Numbered from the stretch's first letter, positions 33,919 through 43,042 are shown. The stretch: DNA of 64,000 bases from Kineococcus rubinsiae (GCF_011839805.1 NZ_VWPY01000004.1:62001-126000), one strand, 5' to 3'. The notes: a model not told the origin generated them from the letters alone. Made by a program: numbers and translations.

Positions 33919-35136
33919 ATGCGCCCGCCCGCCACGACCCGCAGCGCCGCACCCCGTCCCCTCGTCGCGCTGGCCCTCACCCTGCTCCTGGCCGGGTGCT
34001 CGGACCCCGGCGGCGCCGGGGGGACCGGGACGGTCGCGACACCGTCGGTCACTCCCTCGCTCACCCCGTCGACGTCCGGCCCCGCGGGCACGCCCACCCC
34101 CACGCCCGGTGCGCCGTCCGCGAGCGGCGACCCCGCCGCGACCGCCTCGGGCACACCCGGTGCGCCGCAGGACATCACGACCGGCCTCGACGTGCCGTGG
34201 GACCTCGCCGTCCTGCCCGACGGGACCGCCCTGGTGACCCTGCGCGACAGCGCCCGGGTCGTGCAGGCCGGGCCGGGGCTGCTGGCGCAGGTGCCCTCCA
34301 CGGGCCGCGACGGCGCCGTCCCCGACGTCGTCCCCGCTGGCGAGGGCGGCCTGCTGGGCATCGCGCTGTCCCCGACGTTCGGCGAGGACGCGCAGGTCTT
34401 CCTCTACTACACGGCGCGCGAGGACAACCGGGTCGTCCGGTTCACCTACGAGGGGGGCCGTCTCGTGGACCCGGTGCCGGTCCTCACGGGCATCCCCAAG
34501 GGCACGACCCACAACGGCGGCCGGATCCGCTTCGGCCCGGACGACCTGCTGTACGTCGGCACGGGCGACGCGCAGAACCGCCCGGCCGCGCAGGACGTCA
34601 ACGCCCTGGGCGGGAAGATCCTCCGCATCACGCGCGACGGCGCGGTGCCCGACGGCAACCCCTTCCCGGGCTCGCGCACCTGGAGCCTGGGCCACCGCAA
34701 CCCGCAGGGGTTCGGCTGGGACTCCACGGGCCGCATGATCGCCGCGGAGTTCGGCCAGGACCGCTTCGACGAGCTCAACGTCATCCGCCCCGGGGGCAAC
34801 TACGGGTGGCCCGAGGTCGAGGGGCCGGGCGACGGCGGCGGCCGGTTCGTCGCCCCGTTCCAGACGTGGACCACGGACGAGGCGTCCCCCAGCGGTCTCG
34901 CCGTCACCGCCGACGCCGTCTACGTGGCGGCGCTGCGCGGGCAGAAGCTGTGGCGCGTGCCGCTGAACCCCGACGGCCCGACCGGGACCCCCGACGCCTA
35001 CCTCGACGGGACGCTGGGCCGCCTGCGCGCGGCTGAGGTCGGCCCCGACGGCTCGCTGTGGGTGCTGACCAGCAACACGTTCCGCGGCGAGCCCCGCCCT
35101 GGCGACGACCGCCTCGTCAGCGTCCCGCTCAGCTGA
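33919..35136 (+). CDS. PQQ-type sugar dehydrogenase-like lipoprotein
   Basis: This 405-residue lipoprotein has a signal with lipobox LTLLLAGC (cysteine near residue 29), a Thr/Pro/Ser-rich linker to about 80, and a six-bladed beta-propeller of the glucose/sorbosone dehydrogenase (aldose sugar dehydrogenase) family. Motifs are EGGLLGIALSPTF, HNGGRIRFGPDDLLYVGTGD, GHRNPQGFGWD and PGGNYGWPEVEG, which hold the catalytic histidine and calcium/PQQ ligands. It would act outside the membrane, oxidising aldoses if PQQ is available. ATG 33919 lies just after G-rich bases. It is followed by fgd, another glucose-derived electron source, but on a separate promoter. Confidence 0.9.
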   Translation: MRPPATTRSAAPRPLVALALTLLLAGCSDPGGAGGTGTVATPSVTPSLTPSTSGPAGTPTPTPGAPSASGDPAATASGTPGAPQDITTGLDVPWDLAVLPDGTALVTLRDSARVVQAGPGLLAQVPSTGRDGAVPDVVPAGEGGLLGIALSPTFGEDAQVFLYYTAREDNRVVRFTYEGGRLVDPVPVLTGIPKGTTHNGGRIRFGPDDLLYVGTGDAQNRPAAQDVNALGGKILRITRDGAVPDGNPFPGSRTWSLGHRNPQGFGWDSTGRMIAAEFGQDRFDELNVIRPGGNYGWPEVEGPGDGGGRFVAPFQTWTTDEASPSGLAVTADAVYVAALRGQKLWRVPLNPDGPTGTPDAYLDGTLGRLRAAEVGPDGSLWVLTSNTFRGEPRPGDDRLVSVPLS

Positions 35137-35190
35137 CCTAGGGTTCGTCCGGACGCACTCGCCAACGACGACCGCTTCGGGAGAGACACC

Positions 35191-36207
35191 ATGGTGGACA
35201 CGCACGGACAGCGGCTCAAGCTGGGCTACAAGGCGTCCGCCGAGCAGTTCGGCCCCGGCCAGCTCACCGACTTCGCGGTGCAGGCCGAGGACCAGGGGCT
35301 GGACTCGGTGTGGATCTCCGACCACTTCCAGCCGTGGCGCCACGAGGAGGGCCACGCGCCCTCGGCCCTGGTGTGGCTCGCCCACGTCGCCGCGAAGACG
35401 TCGCGCGTGCAGTTCGGCACGAGCGTCCTGACCCCGACGCTGCGCTACAACCCCGCCGTCATCGCCCAGGCGTTCGCGACCCTCGGCGTCCTGCACCCCG
35501 GCCGCCCGATCCTCGGCGTCGGCACCGGTGAGGCGCTGAACGAGACCGCCGTCGGGTCGATCTTCCCGGAGACCAAGGAGCGCTTCGCGCGGCTGCGCGA
35601 GGCGGTCCGGCTCATCCGCACGCTGTGGACCGAGGACCGCGTCGAGTTCGAGGGCGAGTTCTACCAGCTGCACAACGCGACGGTGTACGACAAGCCCGAG
35701 GTGCCGGTACCGATCTTCGTCGCGGGCGGCGGGCCCGGGGTCACGAAGTACGCCGGCCGCGCGGGCGACGGCTACATCTGCACGTCCGGCAAGGGCATGG
35801 ACCTCTACTCCGAGACCCTGCTCCCGGCGCTCGAGGAGGGCCTGGCGCTGGCCACCCGCGACGTCCCCGACTTCGAGCGGACCATCGAGATCAAGCTGTC
35901 CTTCGACGAGGACCCGGACCGCGCGCTGGAGAACTGCCGGTTCTGGGCCCCGCTGTCGCTGTCGGCGGAGCAGAAGCACGACGTGCACGACCCGATGGAG
36001 ATGGCCCGCCTCGCCGACGAGCTGCCCATCGAGCAGGTCGCCAAGCGCTGGATCGTCTCGGCCGACCCGGAGTTCGTGGCCGCGCGCGTGCAGGAGTACG
36101 TCGACGCGGGCTTCACCCACCTCGTGTTCCACGGCCCCGGCCACGACCAGTCGCGCTTCCTCGACCAGTTCACCAAGGACGTCGTCCCGCTCATCCGCCA
36201 GGCCTGA
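35191..36207 (+). CDS. fgd: F420-dependent glucose-6-phosphate dehydrogenase
   Basis: This 338-residue enzyme of the luciferase-like F420 family oxidises glucose 6-phosphate to 6-phosphogluconolactone and reduces F420. The active-site histidine region [20 protein letters not shown] (residues 36-55) and glutamate region [11 protein letters not shown] (near 105) match FGD1 of mycobacteria. The phosphate-binding segment around [17 protein letters not shown] is also present. The reduced F420 powers downstream reductases, so this organism should make F420. GGGAGAGAC precedes ATG 35191, and a TAGGGT at 35139-35144 is a possible -10. A long 16-bp hairpin follows the stop. Confidence 0.95.
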   Translation: MVDTHGQRLKLGYKASAEQFGPGQLTDFAVQAEDQGLDSVWISDHFQPWRHEEGHAPSALVWLAHVAAKTSRVQFGTSVLTPTLRYNPAVIAQAFATLGVLHPGRPILGVGTGEALNETAVGSIFPETKERFARLREAVRLIRTLWTEDRVEFEGEFYQLHNATVYDKPEVPVPIFVAGGGPGVTKYAGRAGDGYICTSGKGMDLYSETLLPALEEGLALATRDVPDFERTIEIKLSFDEDPDRALENCRFWAPLSLSAEQKHDVHDPMEMARLADELPIEQVAKRWIVSADPEFVAARVQEYVDAGFTHLVFHGPGHDQSRFLDQFTKDVVPLIRQA

Positions 36208-36213
36208 GCTCCT

Positions 36214-36247
36214 CCGCGGTCGTGCAGGGACCCCTGCACGACCGCGG
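36214..36247 (+). terminator. 16-bp perfect hairpin after fgd
   Basis: CCGCGGTCGTGCAGGG (36214-36229) is exactly complementary to 36232-36247 with a 2-nt loop, starting 7 nt beyond the fgd stop. It is the longest perfect inverted repeat found in the window. Confidence 0.65.
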
Positions 36248-36464
36248 CCCCCGGCCGCCGGTGCCCACTCCCCGCGGCCTCGAGCTGCGACGTCGGCGTG
36301 ACACGACCCCGCCCGTCGCCTGCCGGTGAGGCCAGGCTGATCCGGCCGAGATGGTCGCCAGTGCGCCCTGCCCTCCCCCGGCGAGGCCCTCCACCGCGCT
36401 CGGCGGGACTCCAGCAGGGCACTCGGATCTTCCCCAGGACGCCCGGCGACGGCTGAGACCCGGT
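36248..36464. other. intergenic stretch without recognised features
   Basis: I see no credible coding frame, RNA gene or repeat between the fgd terminator and the SorC-operon promoter. Short frames exist on both strands but have no start context. Confidence 0.5.
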
Positions 36465-36529
36465 TTGACGGCTCCAGCGAGGACGCTTACCGTCGTGTGA
36501 CACATGCGCAATGCATGAGCATATGCTCA
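36465..36529 (+). promoter_or_regulatory. SorC-operon promoter with palindromic operator
   Basis: TTGACG (36465-36470), 17 bases, then TACCGT (36488-36493) form a good promoter with a start near 36500. TGAGCATATGCTCA (36516-36529) is a perfect 14-bp palindrome in the leader, with a related TGCGCA at 36506-36511. The regulator encoded next probably binds here and controls its own operon. Confidence 0.6.
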
Positions 36530-36543
36530 CCGAGGAGCTCGTT

Positions 36544-37572
36544 GTGCCACTGCCCAGCGTCGACAAGCAGCGACTGCTCGTCCGCGCTGCGGTCATGTAC
36601 TACGTGGAAGGCGCCACCCAGCTGGACATCGCCCGGCATCTCGGCGTCAGCCGCGCCACCGCCGGCCGCCTCGTGGCGCAGGCGAGGGCGGTGGGGATCG
36701 TGCGGATCGAGATCGTCTCCGGCATCACCCGCCGGGTCGAGACGGAGCTGGCCCTGGAGAGCCGCTTCGGCCTCCAGGAAGCGGTCGTGGTCGAAGCGGA
36801 CGACACCGGTCACGTCGACCTCGGGCAGGGGTGCGCGGATGTCCTCGCCCGCACGCTGCGCCCCGGGGCGGTGGTCGGGCTCGGCTGGAGCTCGAACCCC
36901 GACGAGTGGATCGCCCGCACCGCAGAGGTGCTGCGGACCCTGCGGCGTGCCGCTGACGACATCCCGGACGTGACCGTCGTGCAGCTGGCCGGGGCCTCGC
37001 CCACCGACCCGACGCGGATGGACCCGGCGCAGACCGTCTCCGCCGTCGCCGACGCCCTCGGTGCACGGCCCGTGCTGATCGCCGCACCGCTCTACGTCGA
37101 CAACGCCGCGACGGTCGCCAGCCTGCGTGCCGACCGAGGGATCAGCAGCGCCCTGGACCTCGTCGCGCGAGCCGACACGTGCCTCTTCGGGGTCGGCCAC
37201 GTGTCCCCGACGACCCCCCTCTTCGTCAACGGCTACCTCCAGGAGCGCGACCTCGAGCAGCTGCAGGCCCGAGGGGCCGTCGGCGACGCGGTCGGACGCT
37301 TCTTCGGTGCCGACGGCCGGGCGGTGGGCGGGGCGCTGGCCGAGCGGACGCTGTCCGCCGAGCTCGACCTGATCCGCTCCCGACCCCTGCGGGTCGCCGT
37401 CGCCGCCGGCCCCGAGCGGGTCGACCCCCTGCGCGCAGCGCTTTCCGGCGGACTCGCCAACGCTGTGGTGACCGACACCTCCACCGCTCGCTCGCTGCTG
37501 GGAGACGCTCCCCGCACGAGCACCGACGCACGGCTCCTGACACCCCACCCCCTCCCGAAGGACCCGACGTGA
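36544..37572 (+). CDS. SorC/DeoR-type sugar-binding transcriptional regulator
   Basis: This 342-residue regulator has an N-terminal helix-turn-helix (residues 10-55: YYVEGATQLDIARHLGVSRA, then TAGRLVAQARAVGIVRIEI) and a large C-terminal sugar-phosphate-sensing domain. Typical SorC landmarks are VVGLGWSSNPDEWIAR, APLYVDNAATVASLRADRGI and CLFGVGHVSP. The ATG at 36511 would start inside the palindromic operator, so GTG 36544 with GAGGAG 6 nt upstream is preferred. It heads an operon with a binding protein, two ABC membrane components and an amidohydrolase, and probably represses it until the transported compound or its phosphate appears. Its stop overlaps the next start. Confidence 0.9.
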   Translation: MPLPSVDKQRLLVRAAVMYYVEGATQLDIARHLGVSRATAGRLVAQARAVGIVRIEIVSGITRRVETELALESRFGLQEAVVVEADDTGHVDLGQGCADVLARTLRPGAVVGLGWSSNPDEWIARTAEVLRTLRRAADDIPDVTVVQLAGASPTDPTRMDPAQTVSAVADALGARPVLIAAPLYVDNAATVASLRADRGISSALDLVARADTCLFGVGHVSPTTPLFVNGYLQERDLEQLQARGAVGDAVGRFFGADGRAVGGALAERTLSAELDLIRSRPLRVAVAAGPERVDPLRAALSGGLANAVVTDTSTARSLLGDAPRTSTDARLLTPHPLPKDPT

Positions 37573-38552
37573 ATCGACTCGCGACCTCTGGTGCTCGCCG
37601 GATCGCCGTGCTGGCCACCGCACTGGGCGGGCTGCTCCTCGCCTCTTCGTGCTCCCTCAACGGACCAGTCACCGACGCGTCCGCGGCGGGGCCCCGGGCC
37701 GCCGGCAGCGCCGCGCCGGCTGCCGTCCCGTTCCAGCGCGGACCGCTCAAGGTCGGCATCGCCGCCCGCGAGATCGTCAACGACTACAACCGCGACATCA
37801 TCGCCGGCGCCGACACGTCGTTCCGCGCCGCAGGCGCGACCGTGACGACGACCAACGCCGGCGGAGACGCCACCAAGCAGATCAACAACATCCAGACCCT
37901 GGTGAACTCGGGCGTCAACGTCCTGCTCATCGAGCTGGGTGACCCGGCCCAGCTCAGCCCCGTGGTGACCCAGGCGCGGGCGAAGGGCGTCGTCGTGGTC
38001 ACCGCCGGGGTCGGCTCCACCGTGCCCGGTGCGGTGACCGACGTCGGCGGCGACGAGGACCTCATGGCCGAGATGATGAGCCGGTCCCTGCTGGACGCGA
38101 TGGGGTACCGCGGTGACCTCTACGCGTTCTGGGTCCCCGGCGCCCCGCTCCTGGAAACCCGACTTCGCATCCTCAAGGCGATGGTGGCCGACTACCCGCA
38201 GGTGCGGCTGCACCTGCAGCCCTCCGACTTCAGCCCCGCCCGCGTGCAGTCGCAGATGCAGGCCGTCCTCACCGCGAACCCCGACAAGGGTTCCATCGCC
38301 GGCGTCTGGGGCGCCTACGACCAGATGACATCCGGTGCGGTGCAGGCGATCCAGCAGGCGGACCGGTCCGAGATAGCCGTGGCGTCCATCGACGGGGACC
38401 GCGCCACCTTCCCCATGCTGTACGCCCCGAACAGCCCGTTCGTCGCGACCGTCGTGCAGAACGCCCAGCTCATCGGCACCCTGGCCGCCCAAGCCGCGCT
38501 GGACGCTCGCGATGGGAAGCCGGTGGCACCGAACATCTTCACCACGGCCTGA
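37569..38552 (+). CDS. ABC transporter substrate-binding protein, sugar-type
   Basis: This 327-residue periplasmic-binding-like protein is of the ribose/galactose/autoinducer-2 class (Peripla_BP_4). A signal peptide ends LGGLLLASSCS, where ASSC is a poor lipobox, so lipidation is doubtful. The mature domain has FQRGPLKVGIAAREIVNDYN, the GGDATKQINNIQTLVNSGVN signature and a hinge region [20 protein letters not shown]. The GTG at 37569 overlaps the regulator stop. The same reading frame continues after the TGA at 38550 with 50 more sense codons of strongly coding character, so the natural protein may once have been longer. The ligand is unknown. Confidence 0.88.
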   Translation: MNRLATSGARRIAVLATALGGLLLASSCSLNGPVTDASAAGPRAAGSAAPAAVPFQRGPLKVGIAAREIVNDYNRDIIAGADTSFRAAGATVTTTNAGGDATKQINNIQTLVNSGVNVLLIELGDPAQLSPVVTQARAKGVVVVTAGVGSTVPGAVTDVGGDEDLMAEMMSRSLLDAMGYRGDLYAFWVPGAPLLETRLRILKAMVADYPQVRLHLQPSDFSPARVQSQMQAVLTANPDKGSIAGVWGAYDQMTSGAVQAIQQADRSEIAVASIDGDRATFPMLYAPNSPFVATVVQNAQLIGTLAAQAALDARDGKPVAPNIFTTA

Positions 38553-38705
38553 GTCGCGACCCGGCACAACGGCATCGCCGCCGCCGAGCTGCGCTACGGC
38601 GCCGGGGTCTGGGCCGACGTCAAGCTCGACGAGAACCGCATCTCCGAGCAGTGGCCACAGGACCAGCAGGTCGTCGTCATGCAACCCGTGTCGCCGCGCG
38701 GCTGA
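38553..38705 (+). pseudogene. in-frame coding remnant after the binding-protein stop
   Basis: Directly after the TGA of the binding protein the same frame reads 50 sense codons (VATRHNGIAAAELRYGAGVW, later LDENRISEQWPQDQQ and VVVMQPVSPRG) to a TGA at 38703-38705. Almost every third base is G or C, as in real genes here, but no start codon or ribosome site can launch it. It is a broken C-terminal extension, a readthrough product or the tail of a lost gene. I do not recognise its family. Confidence 0.55.
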
Positions 38706-38716
38706 AGGAGGACACC

Positions 38717-41242
38717 GTGACCGAACTCCTCGAAACCCCCGCACCTGGTGCGGGAGACGGTGCCGCCGTCGCCGCCGCCGTGCGCGGCGCCGTCGTCCGG
38801 TTCGCCTCGACGACCGTGCTGCACGGCGTCGACCTGGAACTGCGCGCCGGTGAGGTGCACGCCCTCGTGGGCCAGAACGGCGCCGGCAAGTCGACGCTGG
38901 TGAAGGCCCTCATGGGCGTCAACCCGCTCGCAGCCGGCTTCGTCGAGGTCGGCGGCTCGCGCGTCGAGCTCTCCGGCCCGGAGGACGCCCGTCGCCTCGG
39001 ACTGGAGATCGTCTACCAGGACCAGCCGCTGGCGCTGCACCTCACGGTGGCGGAGAACATGTTCCTCGGACGCGAACCCACCCGCTCGGGGCTGTTGGAC
39101 CGCACGGCCATGCGGCGCAGGGCGCACGAGGTCCTGCAACGCGTGCGAGCGGACTGCCTGCCCGACGACATCGTGGGCGACCTGACGCCGACGCAGCGGG
39201 TGCAGGTCTCCATCGCCGCCGCCCTCGCCGCCGATCCCCGCGTGCTGGTCCTCGACGAACCCACCGCAGCGCTCGGCTCGGCCGAGTCCGCGCCCGTGTT
39301 CGACCTCATCCGCGCAGCTCGCAGCGACGGTGTCGCCGTCCTGTACATCTCCCACCGCCTGCACGAGATCACCTCCCTGGCCGACCAGGTGACGGTGCTC
39401 CGGGACGGTCGCCGCACGTCCGTCTCCCCCGCCGCCGGCATGTCCGTCGAGGACCTCATCGCCGCGATGGTGGGCCGCGACCTCGACGCCCTCTTCCCGG
39501 ACGTGCCGCACACGCCGGGTGACGTGCTGCTCGAGGTGGACGGCCTGCGCTCGGGTGAGCTCGTCCGGGACCTGACGCTGCGGCTCCGGGCCGGGGAGGT
39601 CGTGGGACTCGCCGGTCTCGTCGGCTCCGGCGCCAGCGAAGCGCTGCTCGCCCTCTTCGGCGACCGGCGCAGCTCCGGCTCGGTGCGCCTGGGCGGCCGC
39701 GAGACGCGGACGGGCGGCCCCCGCGCCGCCGTGCGCCACGGTGTGGCTCTGGTCCCGGAGGAACGGCGGACCGAGGCCCTCTTCCCCGGCCTCGCAGTGC
39801 GGAGCAACCTCACGGCCTCGAGCCTCTCCCACCACGCGCGTGGTGGGGTGCTCTCGCGTAGACGCGAGACCACGACGGCCGACGACCTCGTGCAGCGGCT
39901 GGGCATCGTGCCCGCCTCTCCGGTGGCGGACGTGTCCACCCTGTCCGGTGGCAACCAGCAGAAGGTCGTCGTGGGCCGCTGGCTGTCCCGAGGAGGCCGC
40001 CTCTACCTGGTGGACGAACCCACGGCCGGCGTCGACGTCGCCGCGAAGGCGGAGATCTACCGCCACCTCGGCGAGCTCGCCGCAGGTGGCGCCGCAGTCC
40101 TCGTCGTCTCGTCGGACTTCGAGGAGCTGCTCGGCCTCTGCGACCGCGTCCTCGTGGTGCGCGACGGGAGCGTCACCGATGAGTTCGCGCGCGGCACGAT
40201 CGACGAGGACGGCCTCACCGCACGTGCGGCGGCCGCCCCGGCAGGTTCCCGGGCCACACCGGAGGTACCGGTCGCGGTACCCCGCCGCCGCACCCGTCGT
40301 CCGTGGGCCCGCCAGATCGGGGTCGGGCTGGCCATGATCGCGGTCGTGGCGGCCCTGGTCGCGGGCTCCCCCGGCTTCCTGCTGTCGGCCGGGGCGTGGG
40401 ACGTCCTGCGGCAGGCGGGCACGCCCGTCATGCTGGCTGCGGCCCTGACCGTGGCGCTGGGCGCCGGAGCCTTCGACCTGTCCGTCGGAGCCGTCGCCCA
40501 GCTCACCGCCTCGGTGTCGGCGGCACTCGTCGTCGCCGGGGTGCCCACCCCGCTCGTGGTGCTCGCCGGGGTGGTCGTGGGTGCCGGGCTCGGCGCGGTC
40601 AACGGCGCGGTCACGACGCTGCTCCGAGTCCCGTCCTTCGTGGCGACCCTGGGGATGCTCTTCCTCCTGGTCGGGATCACGCTGGGGGTGAACGGTGGCC
40701 TGGCCGTCTCGGTGGAGCGGACGAGCTTCCTGCTGCTGGGACAGGGCTACGTCGGGCCCGTCCCCGGGATCGTCCTGACGTCCGCGGTCGTCGTGCTTGC
40801 CGTCCTCGCCCTCTGGCGGCGCACGCGACCGGGTCTGCGGCTGCGCGCCGCCGGCGACGACGAACGCACCAGCCGCCTGCGGGGGGTCCGCACCGGACGG
40901 GTCACGGTGACCGCGCTCGTCCTCAGCGCCGCGCTCAGCGGGCTGGCGGGCGTGCTGCTGGCTTCCTACGCCAGCGGGTCGACCGCCCGCGACGCCTCGC
41001 TGGACCTGCTCGTCTCCGCCCTGGCGGCAGCCTTCCTGGGCTCTGCTCTGACCCGCACCTTCCTCTTCGACCCGGGCGCCTCGGCCGTCGGCTCGCTGTT
41101 CGTGACGGTCGTCGCCGCAGGTCTCATCGCCAACGGGCTGTCGGACCAGTGGCTGGGGGCCGTGCAGGGCGTCGTGCTGCTGCTCGCCGTCCTCGTCGCC
41201 GTAGCCCGCCACCGCAACCTCGGACAAGTGGTGATCTTCTGA
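38717..41242 (+). CDS. fused sugar ABC transporter ATPase-permease (RbsA-RbsC)
   Basis: This 841-residue fusion starts with two RbsA-type nucleotide-binding domains. The first has Walker A GQNGAGKSTLVKAL and Walker B VLVLDEPTAALG. The second has a degenerate Walker A (GLVGSGASEALL), as is normal in this family, and an intact signature LSGGNQQKVVVGRWL and VDEPTAGVDVAAK. From about residue 530 an RbsC-type permease with eight to ten helices follows (ALTVALGAGAFDLSVGAVAQ, VPSFVATLGMLFLLVGITLG). ATPase and permease are normally separate chains. GTG 38717 has AAGGAGG 6 nt upstream, so the longer frame is rejected. A second, unfused permease follows with a 1-base overlap, so the transporter would be a heterodimeric membrane pair. 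The substrate is unknown. Confidence 0.9.
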   Translation: MTELLETPAPGAGDGAAVAAAVRGAVVRFASTTVLHGVDLELRAGEVHALVGQNGAGKSTLVKALMGVNPLAAGFVEVGGSRVELSGPEDARRLGLEIVYQDQPLALHLTVAENMFLGREPTRSGLLDRTAMRRRAHEVLQRVRADCLPDDIVGDLTPTQRVQVSIAAALAADPRVLVLDEPTAALGSAESAPVFDLIRAARSDGVAVLYISHRLHEITSLADQVTVLRDGRRTSVSPAAGMSVEDLIAAMVGRDLDALFPDVPHTPGDVLLEVDGLRSGELVRDLTLRLRAGEVVGLAGLVGSGASEALLALFGDRRSSGSVRLGGRETRTGGPRAAVRHGVALVPEERRTEALFPGLAVRSNLTASSLSHHARGGVLSRRRETTTADDLVQRLGIVPASPVADVSTLSGGNQQKVVVGRWLSRGGRLYLVDEPTAGVDVAAKAEIYRHLGELAAGGAAVLVVSSDFEELLGLCDRVLVVRDGSVTDEFARGTIDEDGLTARAAAAPAGSRATPEVPVAVPRRRTRRPWARQIGVGLAMIAVVAALVAGSPGFLLSAGAWDVLRQAGTPVMLAAALTVALGAGAFDLSVGAVAQLTASVSAALVVAGVPTPLVVLAGVVVGAGLGAVNGAVTTLLRVPSFVATLGMLFLLVGITLGVNGGLAVSVERTSFLLLGQGYVGPVPGIVLTSAVVVLAVLALWRRTRPGLRLRAAGDDERTSRLRGVRTGRVTVTALVLSAALSGLAGVLLASYASGSTARDASLDLLVSALAAAFLGSALTRTFLFDPGASAVGSLFVTVVAAGLIANGLSDQWLGAVQGVVLLLAVLVAVARHRNLGQVVIF

Positions 41243-42258
41243 TGAGCACTCCCACCGCGATGCGGACCGGCGGCTCGCCGGCCGGTACCCCGGGTCCGCA
41301 CTCCCACCGCCTGGACGTCGTGCGCTCCTACGCCACGGTGCTGGGCATGCTCGTGGCGCTGGCCGTCATCGCCGTGGCCCGGCCGTTGTTCATCGACCCG
41401 CGCAACCTCGCCGCGGTCGCCGTGGACGCCACCGTGCTGGTCGTCCTCGCCGTCGGGCTGAGCGTGCTGATGGCCATGAAGGGTCTCGACCTCTCCCTCG
41501 CCGCGACCGCCGACCTCGCGGGCTACCTGGCGGCCCGCGCCCTGCTGCAGGGAGAAGGTGCGCTGACCGCCGTCCTGATCGCCCTCGCCGTCGGCCTGGT
41601 CGTGGGCGTCGTCAACGGCCTGCTGTCCGGGTACCTCGGGGTCCCGGCCATCGTCGCCACGCTCGGGCTGAACCTGGTGCTCACCGCCCTCGCTCTCGTC
41701 GTCTCGGACAACGGCACGCCGCAGCAGCTGTTCACCGCGCCGATCGATCTCGTCAAGCCGTTCCTCGTCTTCGGCTCCGACTCGTGGGGACCGGTGCGGC
41801 TGCTCCTGCTGGCGGCCCTCCTCGTCGTAGCCCTGGCCTGGTTCGCGACGACCCGCACCACGTGGGGCCGGCGAGTCGACCTCGTCGACAGCAGCGCTCG
41901 TGCGGCGAGGCTGGCCGGGATCGGGGTCCGCTCGACCTTCGCCTCGGGCTTCGTGGTGTGCAGTCTGCTGGCCGCGGGCGGAGGGCTGATGCTCACCGCG
42001 CGCACCGGACTCGCCGTCCCCGGTTCAGCGCAGCCGTTCCTCCTCGACGCCTTCACCGCCGTCTACCTCGGCGCGACGGCCTCACCCCGCGGTCGCATCA
42101 CCGTCCTCTGGACGGTCGTCGGCGCAGTCTTCGTCACCCTCCTCGCCAACGGGCTGGTGCTGCTGGGCCTCGGCGCCCCGTGGCGCTACGGCCTCAACGG
42201 CGGCCTCATCCTGCTCGCCCTCGCCCTCGGCGTGCTGCGTCGGCGCAGCAGCCGCTGA
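41242..42258 (+). CDS. sugar ABC transporter permease, RbsC type
   Basis: This 338-residue membrane subunit has about nine hydrophobic segments and the family motif VLAVGLSVLMAMKGLDLSLA near residue 75. The coupling segment LGVPAIVATLGLNLVLTALA and the late TAVYLGATASPRGRITVLWT are also in place. It pairs with the permease half of the preceding fusion. The ATG overlaps the upstream TGA by one base (TGATG), so translation is coupled. The next gene, an amidohydrolase, starts 25 nt after its stop and belongs to the same operon. Confidence 0.92.
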   Translation: MSTPTAMRTGGSPAGTPGPHSHRLDVVRSYATVLGMLVALAVIAVARPLFIDPRNLAAVAVDATVLVVLAVGLSVLMAMKGLDLSLAATADLAGYLAARALLQGEGALTAVLIALAVGLVVGVVNGLLSGYLGVPAIVATLGLNLVLTALALVVSDNGTPQQLFTAPIDLVKPFLVFGSDSWGPVRLLLLAALLVVALAWFATTRTTWGRRVDLVDSSARAARLAGIGVRSTFASGFVVCSLLAAGGGLMLTARTGLAVPGSAQPFLLDAFTAVYLGATASPRGRITVLWTVVGAVFVTLLANGLVLLGLGAPWRYGLNGGLILLALALGVLRRRSSR

Positions 42259-42283
42259 CCACCTCCCCCTGGAAGGACCCACG

Positions 42284-43006
42284 ATGGTCACCACGATGGA
42301 CGCCCACAACCACATCGGCTTCCGCCACGGCGCGAGCCAGACAGGTGAGGAACTGCTGCAGCGCATGGACGCTGCCGGCGTCGACCGCGCCTGCGCCTTC
42401 CCCTTCGTCGAAGGGGTCTTCGACAACGACGACGTCGACCGTGCCCGCGCCGCCGCACCCGACCGCATCGTCCCGTTCCTCGCGGTGAACCCGTGGCAGC
42501 GGGAGGAAGCGGTGGCCGAAGTGCACCGACGAGCCGACAAGGGCTACCGGGGCGTCAAGATGCACCCGACCATCCACGGTTACCACCTCTCCGACCTCGG
42601 CCTCGTCGGCCCCGTGCTCGAGGCCATCCGCGAGCGCGAGCTGGTCGTGATCTGCCACGGAGCCTCGGACCTGTACAACGCCCCGCCGGAGTTCGCCCGC
42701 ATCTGCCGTGCCTACCCCGAGGTCCCGTTCCTGATGGCCCACAGCGGCACCTTCTGGTCGCACGACCAGGCCGTGGAGGTGGCTGCCGAGACGCCGAACC
42801 TCTACCTGGAGACCGCGCGCGTGCCGATCTTCGAGGTGGCCAGCTCGATCCGGAGCCTCGGACCCGAGAAGGTCGTCTGGGGCACCGATTCGCCCTTCGT
42901 CGACTACACCTTCGAGTTCGAGAAGATGGAACGGGCTGCGGGCTCCGAGGACGCGCGCCAGCTGGTCTGCGGCGGGAACTTGGCGCGCCTGCTCGGGATG
43001 GACTGA
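42284..43006 (+). CDS. amidohydrolase-family TIM-barrel metal-dependent hydrolase
   Basis: This 240-residue enzyme is of the amidohydrolase-2 group. Metal-site motifs are MDAHNHIGFRHG at the N-terminus (a histidine pair as H-N-H), VKMHPTIHGYHLSD, VICHGASDLYNAPPEFAR, PFLMAHSGTFWSHDQAV and the final acidic metal ligand VVWGTDSPFVDYTF. Relatives hydrolyse lactones, decarboxylate aromatic acids or act on related small molecules. As the only enzyme of a SorC-regulated ABC operon it probably processes the imported compound or its product. GGAAGGACC precedes ATG 42284. The substrate is not predictable from these motifs. Confidence 0.9.
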   Translation: MVTTMDAHNHIGFRHGASQTGEELLQRMDAAGVDRACAFPFVEGVFDNDDVDRARAAAPDRIVPFLAVNPWQREEAVAEVHRRADKGYRGVKMHPTIHGYHLSDLGLVGPVLEAIRERELVVICHGASDLYNAPPEFARICRAYPEVPFLMAHSGTFWSHDQAVEVAAETPNLYLETARVPIFEVASSIRSLGPEKVVWGTDSPFVDYTFEFEKMERAAGSEDARQLVCGGNLARLLGMD

Positions 43007-43042
43007 CGCCCCAGGGAGAGGTGACGACGAGGCCAGCTGTTC

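Noticed and set aside
36511-36513. ATG as start of the SorC regulator
   Set aside because: It is next to a palindromic operator and lacks a ribosome site; GTG 36544 has GAGGAG at good spacing.
38594-41227. 877-residue open frame antisense to the ABC fusion
   Set aside because: It mirrors a clear ABC ATPase-permease gene, is rich in Gly/Arg/His runs and has no recognisable motif. High G+C commonly leaves such antisense frames open.
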